DNA of 41,538 bases from Thermoplasmatales archaeon SW_10_69_26 (GTDB lineage Archaea; Thermoplasmatota; SW-10-69-26): positions 1-41,538 of the forward strand of contig PXUB01000020.1 of assembly GCA_003009755.1 (NCBI GenBank), written 5' to 3'. The position numbers and the translations under genes are program-made. This document shows, one piece after another, positions 7,444 to 13,952 of the stretch. Each line of letters starts with the position of its first letter. The stretch's first letter is position 1. The notes beneath the pieces were generated by a model, which made no database searches, was not told where the DNA came from, and worked only from the letters and a program-made list of their open reading frames with translations.

Positions 7444-8709
7444 ATGGCGGACGACAAACCCCACCTCAACCTCGTATTCATCGGTCACGTTGACCACGGC
7501 AAGTCGACCACGGTCGGTCGATTGATGCTCGAAACCGGCCACATCCCGGAGCACCTCATCGAGAACCTCAAGGAGGAGGCCGAGGAGAAGGGCAAGGGCG
7601 GCTTCGAGTTCGCTTACGTAATGGACAACCTGAAGGAAGAGCGCGAGCGCGGCGTCACCATCGACATCGCCCACAAGGAGTTCGACACCGACGAGTACTA
7701 CTTCACGATCATCGACGCTCCCGGCCACCGGGACTTCGTGAAGAACATGATCACGGGCGCCTCGCAGGCCGACGCGGCCGTGCTCGTCGTCGACGCCAAG
7801 GACGGCGTCATGGCTCAGACCAAGGAGCACCTCTTCCTCGCCCAGACGCTGGGCGTCGAACAGCTCATCGTGGCCATCAACAAGATGGACGCGGTCGACT
7901 ACGACGAGCAGCGCTTCGAGGAGGTCAAAGAGCGCGTCGGCAAGCTCGCCAAGGGTATCGGGTTCGACCCCAGCGGTCTCCCGTTCATCCCCGTCTCCGC
8001 GCTCAACGGCGCCAACGTGGCCGAGGTCCACGACGACATGCAGTGGGCCGACCAGACCCTGCTCGAGGCCCTGAACGACCTGACGGTCCCCGAGAAGCCG
8101 GTCGACAAGCCGCTGCGGATCCCGATCCAGGACGTCTACTCCATCACCGGGATCGGCACGGTCCCCGTCGGGCGCATCGAGACGGGCGTGCTGAAGGTCG
8201 ACGACGCGATCACCTTCCAGCCCTCCGACGTCGACGGCGAGTGCAAGTCGATCGAGATGCACCACGAGGAGGTCCCCGAGGCTGAGCCCGGGGACAACGT
8301 CGGGTTCAACACCCGCGGCATCGGCAAGGACGACATCCGCCGCGGGGACGTCGCCGGTCACCCGGACGACCCGCCGCGCGTGGCCCGCACGTTCAACGCT
8401 CGCGTGATCGTGCTCAACCACCCGAGCGTGATCGCCGAGGGCTACACCCCGGTGTTCCACATCCACACCTCGCAGGTGGCCTGCCAGTTCGAGGAGCTGT
8501 TGACGAAGATGGACGCCAAGACCGGCGAGGTCAAGGAGGAGGACCCCGACTTCCTCAAGACCGGCGACGCTGGCATGGTGAAGATCCGACCCACTCGCGC
8601 GGTCTCGATCGAGACCACCGACGACAACCAGCACATGGCTCGCTTCGCCATCCGCGACATGGGGCAGACCGTCGCGGCGGGCCTGTGCACCGAGATCGAG
8701 GACCGCTGA
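7444..8709 (+). CDS. tuf: Translation elongation factor 1-alpha
   Basis: 421 residues, full length for archaeal EF-1alpha. It is the GTPase that brings aminoacyl-tRNA to the ribosome. G1 is GHVDHGKST (residues 14-22), G3 is DAPGHRD and G4 is NKMD; the effector region has [14 protein letters not shown]. Domains 2 and 3 contain [18 protein letters not shown] and [18 protein letters not shown]. The start is ATG 7444 with GGAGG 8 bases upstream. Unlike many archaea there is no neighbouring fusA or rpsJ; the gene stands alone between its own promoter and a hairpin terminator. It combines residues typical of Thermoplasmata and of Halobacteria. Confidence 0.98.
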   Translation: MADDKPHLNLVFIGHVDHGKSTTVGRLMLETGHIPEHLIENLKEEAEEKGKGGFEFAYVMDNLKEERERGVTIDIAHKEFDTDEYYFTIIDAPGHRDFVKNMITGASQADAAVLVVDAKDGVMAQTKEHLFLAQTLGVEQLIVAINKMDAVDYDEQRFEEVKERVGKLAKGIGFDPSGLPFIPVSALNGANVAEVHDDMQWADQTLLEALNDLTVPEKPVDKPLRIPIQDVYSITGIGTVPVGRIETGVLKVDDAITFQPSDVDGECKSIEMHHEEVPEAEPGDNVGFNTRGIGKDDIRRGDVAGHPDDPPRVARTFNARVIVLNHPSVIAEGYTPVFHIHTSQVACQFEELLTKMDAKTGEVKEEDPDFLKTGDAGMVKIRPTRAVSIETTDDNQHMARFAIRDMGQTVAAGLCTEIEDR

Positions 8710-8722
8710 ACCTCGCTCCCAC

Positions 8723-8768
8723 GGCCCCCTGAGGGGGGCCTGTTTCCCCTTCTTCTCCTCTTCTCCGC
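8723..8768 (+). terminator. Hairpin plus pyrimidine tract after tuf
   Basis: A GGCCCCC/GGGGGCC stem with a short TGAG-region loop (8723-8740) is followed by an almost pure T/C run to 8768, 13 bases after the tuf stop codon. The same layout recurs at 16405-16446. Confidence 0.65.
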
Positions 8769-8849
8769 TCGCCGGCCAGCGGCGCCTGGGTCCGGCCCCG
8801 CGTTCCGCTGCCCTAGGCCCTTTCCGGGTGGTCGGTGTTGCAGGGCTCG

Positions 8850-10442
8850 ATGCCGGAGGATGCGGACCCGTTCGCGTTGCCCGAGCGGTGGGTCCACGCC
8901 GACGCCTCGCCCACCTGGTCCCAGCTCGGCGAGGGCACCGTCGCCTTCGTCCGCTGGCGGTTGGATCGGTGGTCGAGCCTCGAACGCCTGCACGAGCTGG
9001 ACCTGGCCACCCGCGAGATGGATCGGGAAGCCGTCACCGTCGGCCTCCACCTTCCCAAGCGAGGCGCCGATCTCCAACGGGTGCGGACCGTGCTCTTGGC
9101 TCGGGGATCGAGGACGCCGACCGGGCTCGTAGACGAGGCCGAGGGCGGCGGCCCGCCGGGCACCGTGACGTTGGTCGTCGACGGCGAGATCGTCGACACC
9201 TTCGGCCCCGGGACCCCCGTTGAGGCGATCGTCGACCACGTCCAGAGCCTCGACAGGTCGTCGTCGCCCCGTTGGGAGCCGAGAGGGGACGCCCCCGGGC
9301 CCTGGCCGCTGGCCTTCCCCCACGACGTGGACGTTGGCGGATCGCGGGTCGCGGTCGCCGACACCGGGCACCACCGCGTGCTCGTCGCCCGCCCCGGCGG
9401 TGACATCCTCCACCTCGTCGGCGACGGCGTCCCCGACCACCGGGACGGCGAGCTGTCGGCGGCGCGCTTCCACTCGCCCCGCAGCCTCTGCTGGCGAGGC
9501 GAGGAGCTGCTCGTCGCCGACACCGGCAACGACCGGATCCGCTCGGTCGACCCGGTGCACGGCGAGGTGACCACGATCGCCCACGCCCCCGAGGGAAGCC
9601 TGCCGGTCGGTCTCACCGAGCGGCCCACCGGCGAGGTGATCGTCGCCCTGCCGGGCGAGGGCCAGCTGGCCCGCCTCGAAGAGGATGACCTGGCCGTGCT
9701 CGATGAGTGTTCGGCCGTGGTCGAGCACCCTGTGGATCTGGCCCAGCGCGGGGAGCGGCTGCTCGTCGCCGACCTGGCCGGCCCCTCGATCGAGGCGATC
9801 GGTCCCGAGGGGTCAGCCGACACGCTAGCCGAGGGGGGCGAGATCGTCGAACCGCTGGGTGTGTTCGCCGACGACCGTGTGCTCGTCGCCGACGCGGGCC
9901 GGGGCGAGGTGCTCGCGCTCGCGGACCCAGGTGATGGCCCGCTGGGCCCCAGCCAGGGCGTGCAGGCGCCGGCGGCGCTCGACCGCGAGGGCGAGCGGTT
10001 CGTCGTCGCCGACGGCGGCGGCCACCACCTGTGGCGGCGGCTGGCCAGCGGCGAGGCGTCGCCGGCGCGCATCCGTCTCACTGAATCGCCGCTGTCGCTG
10101 GCCGAGCACATCCGCCTGGATCCGGTGGAGATGGCGCCGGGCGGCCGCCTGGAGCTGTCGATCTCCTACATGTTGAGCGGTGGCACCGACCCGGACGAGG
10201 TGCAACCGCCGACGGCTCGGGGTCCGGTCGTCGGGCTGTCCTCCCCCGAGGGACCCGTCAGGGAGGAGGGCCGGATCCGGACGGAGGTCACCGGCCAGGT
10301 GGCGGGCAGCGGCAACCTGCGCATCCGTTGGAGCCTCACCGAAGGCGAGCTCGGTCACGAGGCCGCCTGGGATCTGCCGATCGTGTTGCGGCCTGGCGCC
10401 GGGGATCGGTTGCGGTTGGCGTTGTCGACGAGTCCGCCGTGA
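8850..10442 (+). CDS. NHL-repeat beta-propeller protein with thioredoxin-like N-terminal domain (NHLRC2-like)
   Basis: 530 residues, no signal peptide, so probably cytoplasmic. About 25-130 resembles the thioredoxin-like fold seen at the start of NHLRC2-type proteins, ending in VTLVVDGEIVDTFGP, but has no CxxC. About 150-395 contains NHL repeats (FPHDVDVGGSRVAVADTGHHRVLV, FHSPRSLCWRGEELLVADTG and others with 'VADTG.(H/N)R'). About 410-530 is a beta-rich C-terminal domain. The three-part order matches NHLRC2; function in archaea is unknown. The start is ATG 8850; GTG at 8835 would add five residues. Confidence 0.78.
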   Translation: MPEDADPFALPERWVHADASPTWSQLGEGTVAFVRWRLDRWSSLERLHELDLATREMDREAVTVGLHLPKRGADLQRVRTVLLARGSRTPTGLVDEAEGGGPPGTVTLVVDGEIVDTFGPGTPVEAIVDHVQSLDRSSSPRWEPRGDAPGPWPLAFPHDVDVGGSRVAVADTGHHRVLVARPGGDILHLVGDGVPDHRDGELSAARFHSPRSLCWRGEELLVADTGNDRIRSVDPVHGEVTTIAHAPEGSLPVGLTERPTGEVIVALPGEGQLARLEEDDLAVLDECSAVVEHPVDLAQRGERLLVADLAGPSIEAIGPEGSADTLAEGGEIVEPLGVFADDRVLVADAGRGEVLALADPGDGPLGPSQGVQAPAALDREGERFVVADGGGHHLWRRLASGEASPARIRLTESPLSLAEHIRLDPVEMAPGGRLELSISYMLSGGTDPDEVQPPTARGPVVGLSSPEGPVREEGRIRTEVTGQVAGSGNLRIRWSLTEGELGHEAAWDLPIVLRPGAGDRLRLALSTSPP

Positions 10443-10519
10443 GAGCCCATCGCGTGCCCCGACCTCCCGAGGGACGACGTCCCTCGCGCTCACAATCGGT
10501 CGAGGTGCGGACCCCTCAA

Positions 10520-10526
10520 GCATATG
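10520..10526 (+). promoter_or_regulatory. TATA box of the zinc-ribbon gene
   Basis: GCATATG centred about 28 bases before ATG 10551, the spacing expected for a leaderless transcript. The local AT content contrasts with the GC-rich surroundings. Confidence 0.5.
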
Positions 10527-10550
10527 TAGAGGGCGCCCCTCCGTGACACC

Positions 10551-10754
10551 ATGGGCAACGAAACCGAGGTCACCTGTTCCGATTGCGGCAAGGAGACGAC
10601 CGTCCCCTTCGAACCGACGAAGGGACGACCGGTCTACTGCAAGTCCTGCTACGAGAAGCGCCAGCGCGGCGGCTCCGGCAACAAGCAGCAGAAGTGGGAT
10701 CGTAGCGACTACGCCGGCTACGACCCGGACAAGCACGCCGCTGACGTCTCCTAG
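10551..10754 (+). CDS. Small CxxC...CxxC zinc-ribbon protein
   Basis: 67 residues. Two CxxC knuckles (CSDCGKETTVPFEPTKGRPV, then YCKSCYEKR) are spaced as in the 'CxxC-x17-CxxC' zinc-ribbon family, including the conserved VPF and GRPVYC. The tail is basic then polar and probably disordered. Such proteins are common in archaea and some bacteria and are presumed nucleic-acid or protein binders; no activity is established. A TATA box lies at the leaderless distance and a hairpin follows the stop, so it is its own transcription unit. Confidence 0.88.
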   Translation: MGNETEVTCSDCGKETTVPFEPTKGRPVYCKSCYEKRQRGGSGNKQQKWDRSDYAGYDPDKHAADVS

Positions 10755-10763
10755 GCATCTAAC

Positions 10764-10810
10764 CCACCCCTTGGGGGGCCACCACCCCCGACAGACTTCT
10801 CTCCTTCATC
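10764..10810 (+). terminator. Likely terminator after the zinc-ribbon gene
   Basis: A CCCC/GGGG-type short hairpin (about 10767-10776, with alternative pairing of the G run to a later C run) is followed by a T/C-rich stretch (10796-10810), beginning 10 bases after the stop. Confidence 0.4.
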
Positions 10811-11266
10811 CAGCTCCAGCGGTGACCGACAGCTTCGGCCGATCCACCGCCCGACACCCCTCGCCGTCGTCCAACGCACCGAAGCACCGGTTTACGCGGG
10901 TGTGTTCTGCCACAGCTCCCCCGAGTGCCCCCAAGGCAGCGAGGAGGTACCGATGACGGAGTTCCTCTCTATGGCATGGGGCCCCCAGGGCGCTGTACAC
11001 GGCCTTCACCGACGCGACGGTCGAGGAACAGGACGATGTGAGGGACCCTGACGTGGGAAGCCTCGAGGGCGGGCGGTTGACGGTTCGGCACCTCGACGTG
11101 GCGGGGCCCCGGCCGAGACCGGCGAGGAAGAAAGCTCCGCGCCGCGGGGGCCCTCGCTTCGGGGCCCGTCGACCGTTGATGCTCGAACGATCGTCTCCCG
11201 TCCCCCTTGCGGGCCTCCGGGCCCCACGCCCAACGCTGAAGAAGGAGCCCCTGCTACTGGGGGACA
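10811..11266 (+). other. Upstream region of uvrB with a possible broken gene
   Basis: 456 bp without an intact gene. About 10860-10990 reads protein-like in one plus-strand frame (GVFCHSSPECPQGSEE, then MTEFLSMAWGPQG). A GAGGAGGT (10941-10948) sits properly before ATG 10953, but that frame stops at 11051. The protein-like reading continues in another frame from about 10992 (ALYTAFTDATVEEQDD, then DVGSLEGGRLTVRHLDVAGP), which has no stop before uvrB. A frameshifted or decaying gene is possible. CCAACGCTGAAG at 11230-11241 may be the uvrB promoter. Confidence 0.35.
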
Positions 11267-13291
11267 GTGGGAAGTTTCGACCTCCAGGCTCCCTACGAGC
11301 CAGCCGGCGACCAGCCCGAGGCGATCGACCAGCTGGTCGAAGGCCTCGAGGCGGGCTACGATCGGCAGACGCTGCTCGGCGTCACCGGCTCCGGGAAGAC
11401 GTTCACGATGGCGAACGTGATCGAAGAGGTCGACCGGCCGACGCTGATCCTGTCCCCGAACAAGACGCTGGCCGCCCAGCTGTACGACGAGTTCATGAGC
11501 CTGTTCCCGGCCAACCGGGTCGAGTTCTTCATCAGCTACTACGACTACTACCAGCCCGAGGCCTACGTCCCGCAGTCGGACACCTACATCGACAAGGAGA
11601 CCGGCATCAACGACGCGATCGAGCAGTACCGGCACTCGGCCACGCAAGCGCTCGCGATGCGCGACGACGTGATCGTGGTCGCCAGCGTCTCCTGCATCTA
11701 CGGCCTCGGTGACCCTCACGAGTACCGCGACCAGCACGTGTTCCTCCGCCGCGGCGAGGCCTTCGACCGCGACGAGCTGCTGCGCAAGCTCGTCGACATC
11801 CTCTACGAGCGCAACGACGTCGAGCGCGAGCCCGGCAGCTTCCGAGCCAAGGGCGACACGGTGGAGATCGCCAGCCCCGACGGCGAGACCGTCTGGCGGA
11901 TCGAGTTCTGGGGCGACGAGGTCGACCACCTGTCGCGCATCCACCCGGTCACCGGCAAGGAGCAGCAGGCGCTCGACGAGCTCGTCGTGCCGCCGGCCGA
12001 GCACTTCGTGACGCCGCCGGAGGAGATGGAGTCGATCCTGCACAACATCGAGCACGAGCTCGATCAACGGGTCGCCAAGCTGGAGTCCAAGGACAAGCTC
12101 GTCGAGGCCCAACGCCTGGAGAACCGCACCCGGCAGGATCTGGAGATGATCCGCGAGATCGGGTACTGCAACGGGATCGAGAACTACTCGCGGCACTTCA
12201 CGGGGCGCGAGCCCGGCGAGCCGCCGTTCACGCTGCTCGACCACTTCCCCGACGACTTCCTGCTGTTCGTGGACGAAAGCCACGTCGCCGTGCCGCAGGT
12301 CGGCGGCATGTTCAAAGGCGACCGCTCGCGGAAGGAGACCCTGGTCGAGCACGGGTTCCGGTTGCCGTGCGCGCTCGACAACCGGCCGCTCACGTACGAG
12401 GAGTTCGACGAGACGATCGACCGGGCGGTCTTCGTCTCGGCCACGCCGGGCCCCCACGAGCGCGAGGTCTCCGAGCAGATCGTCGAGCAGATCGTGCGGC
12501 CCACCTACCTCGTCGACCCTCCGATCGACGTTCGGCCGCGCGAGGACCAGGTCGACGACTTGCTCGCCGAGATCCGCGAGAAGACGGAGGCCGGCGAGCG
12601 CGTGCTGGCGACCACGCTGACCAAGCGCATGGCCGAGGAGCTGACGACGTACTTCCGAGACGCCGGGGTCGACGTGCGCTACCTCCACAGCGAGGTCGAC
12701 ACGATGGAGCGCGTCGAGCTGCTGGAGGGCCTGCGACAAGGCGAGTTCGACGTGCTCGTCGGCGTGAACCTGCTCCGCGAGGGGCTGGATCTGCCCGAGG
12801 TGGGCCTCGTGGCGATCCTCGACGCCGACCGCTCGGGCTATCTGCGCTCGGATACGGCGCTCGTGCAGACGATGGGACGGGCGGCCCGCAACGTCCGCGG
12901 CGAGGTCGTCCTCTACGCCGACGAGAGGACGCCGGCCCTGCAGCGCGCCGTCGCCGAGACCAAGCGCCGGCGCCGCATCCAGCAGGCGTACAACGAGGAG
13001 CACGGCCTCGAGCCGCGCAGCGCCGAGTCGGGCCGCGACAGCGGCGTGTTCCCGATGCCGTTCGGCCGCGACGAGGAGATGGAGATGACCAGCGAGCCGG
13101 ACGTCGAGCCGGAGCCGGCCCCGGGCGAGGAGGCCGTGGACCTCGACGAGGAGGAGCGCCGGGAGCTGATCGCCCACCTCACCCGGCGCATGGAGAAGGC
13201 CGCCGGGGATCTGGACTTCGAGAAGGCGGCCGAGCTGCGGGACCGAATCGGGGAGCTGAAGGCGGCCGGCGAGGACAAGGTCGAGGCCTAG
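11267..13291 (+). CDS. uvrB: Excinuclease ABC subunit UvrB
   Basis: 674 residues, full length. UvrB receives the damage from UvrA, verifies it and recruits UvrC. The N-terminus APYEPAGDQPEAI is diagnostic. The Walker A motif is GVTGSGKT (38-45); the DNA-strand-separating beta-hairpin is FFISYYDYYQPEAYVPQSDT; the Walker B motif is FVDESH. Helicase motifs V-VI are in the second half, and the C-terminal UVR domain (about 635-668) binds UvrC. The start is GTG 11267. This is a bacterial-type gene, known to have been acquired by several archaeal lineages. It is not in an operon with uvrA or uvrC but lies within 17 kb of both. Confidence 0.98.
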   Translation: MGSFDLQAPYEPAGDQPEAIDQLVEGLEAGYDRQTLLGVTGSGKTFTMANVIEEVDRPTLILSPNKTLAAQLYDEFMSLFPANRVEFFISYYDYYQPEAYVPQSDTYIDKETGINDAIEQYRHSATQALAMRDDVIVVASVSCIYGLGDPHEYRDQHVFLRRGEAFDRDELLRKLVDILYERNDVEREPGSFRAKGDTVEIASPDGETVWRIEFWGDEVDHLSRIHPVTGKEQQALDELVVPPAEHFVTPPEEMESILHNIEHELDQRVAKLESKDKLVEAQRLENRTRQDLEMIREIGYCNGIENYSRHFTGREPGEPPFTLLDHFPDDFLLFVDESHVAVPQVGGMFKGDRSRKETLVEHGFRLPCALDNRPLTYEEFDETIDRAVFVSATPGPHEREVSEQIVEQIVRPTYLVDPPIDVRPREDQVDDLLAEIREKTEAGERVLATTLTKRMAEELTTYFRDAGVDVRYLHSEVDTMERVELLEGLRQGEFDVLVGVNLLREGLDLPEVGLVAILDADRSGYLRSDTALVQTMGRAARNVRGEVVLYADERTPALQRAVAETKRRRRIQQAYNEEHGLEPRSAESGRDSGVFPMPFGRDEEMEMTSEPDVEPEPAPGEEAVDLDEEERRELIAHLTRRMEKAAGDLDFEKAAELRDRIGELKAAGEDKVEA

Positions 13292-13328
13292 CCTGCCGGA
13301 CTCGATGTGCGCAACATCTCGCGGCGGT

Positions 13329-13485
13329 CTCGGGAGACCGGCCACGGTCTTCCGAGAGTACGGGCGCAAGCCCGTGCGAGGGAGCGAGGCAAGGTCAAAG
13401 AGGCCGACGCAGGAAACCCCCTGCGGGGTTTCGATGCAGGCCGACGATGAGATCGGCCGCTCAGGCCGCCGCCCGAAGGGCCGCC
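13329..13485. ncRNA. Cluster of hairpins downstream of uvrB, candidate structured RNA
   Basis: Four strong hairpins follow one another: 13329-13356 (11-bp stem with one G-U pair), 13360-13375 (ACGGGC stem closed by a GCAA tetraloop), 13413-13432 (perfect 8-bp stem, 4-base loop) and 13439-13458 (6-bp stem). A GCCC-GAA-GGGC element follows at about 13472. Each works on either strand. They could form a small RNA, a terminator/processing region for uvrB, or the 3' region of the small minus-strand ORF at 13461-13595. I could not match it to RNase P or SRP RNA core sequences. Confidence 0.35.
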
Positions 13486-13595
13486 CTCAGCAGGCCGACG
13501 CCGACGGGAACGCCCTCGCCGCTGCCGCAAGCGTTGTCGCCGTCGACATCGAAGTAGCCTCCGGCTACGCCTTCGTCTCGGCTCCGCGGTTTCAC
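13461..13595 (-). CDS. Small leaderless ORF sharing its promoter and first codons with the ORF at 1-66
   Basis: 44 residues from GTG 13593-13595 to TGA 13461. A TTAAG box at 13614-13618 lies about 20-25 bases upstream. The peptide begins VKPRSRDEG and contains DVDGDNACGSGE, which by spacing resembles an EF-hand calcium loop, then a short hydrophobic helix. The shared 75-bp block covers the promoter and first eight or so codons only. No family is recognised; it may be noise within a repeat. Confidence 0.3.
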   Translation of the reverse strand: MKPRSRDEGVAGGYFDVDGDNACGSGEGVPVGVGLLRAALRAAA

Positions 13596-13645
13596 CGCCT
13601 GAGGCCGATCGAGAGCTTAACCCAAGCACAGCCGGCAGTCTAGCC
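13570..13645 (-). repeat. 75-bp duplicated promoter/start sequence, copy 2
   Basis: Partner of 41-115, separated by 13.5 kb and in the same orientation. Both carry the TAG triplet, TTAAG box, hairpin and GTG start in the same positions. The main differences are two short runs in the loop region. Confidence 0.7.
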
Positions 13646-13716
13646 TGCGGCCTCGCCGCGACCCAGGCGTAGGCGTGGACCGCCCCGACACCCAGCCCCG
13701 CAACCGCGGCCCTGAC

Positions 13717-13889
13717 AGCGGGCTGTCTCGTTAAGCAGGGGCCGCGAAGGACACGAAGGATCGCCAAGGCCACGAAGGGCCGGTGACTCGCCGCCGGGCG
13801 GCCTTGTCACAGCAGCTGCTCGCCGTTGTGCCCTGGCGTCCCGTCGCGTACTTGGTGGCCCCCCGCCCGTTTCATATCCTTACAGCGCG
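13717..13889 (+). mobile_element. Palindromic MITE-like element, copy 1
   Basis: About 173 bp, nearly identical to 26641-26806 and 39261-39428. It starts GGGCTGTCTCGTTAAG and ends in the imperfect inverse TATCCTTACAGCGCG. The two arms (each about 65 bases, rich in cgaagg/ccttgg motifs) pair imperfectly, and an inner hairpin (GTGAC...GTCAC around GCCGCC/GGCGGC) sits in the middle. Perfect 8-bp direct repeats GCCCTGAC flank it at 13709-13716 and 13890-13897. There is no coding capacity. It ends 64 bp before the start of the next gene. Confidence 0.85.
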
Positions 13890-13952
13890 GCCCTGACGGT
13901 GCGAAAAAGTTTTCCTATTGTGATTTCCTATCATATCAGAGGAGGCCATGGT

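Noticed and set aside
13483-13530. An EF-hand in the 44-residue ORF (DVDGDNACGSGE)
   Set aside because: The acidic spacing matches, but a single loop in an unproven short ORF without flanking helices is not convincing.
13292-13645. RNase P or SRP RNA downstream of uvrB
   Set aside because: I could not find the conserved core sequences of either RNA on either strand.
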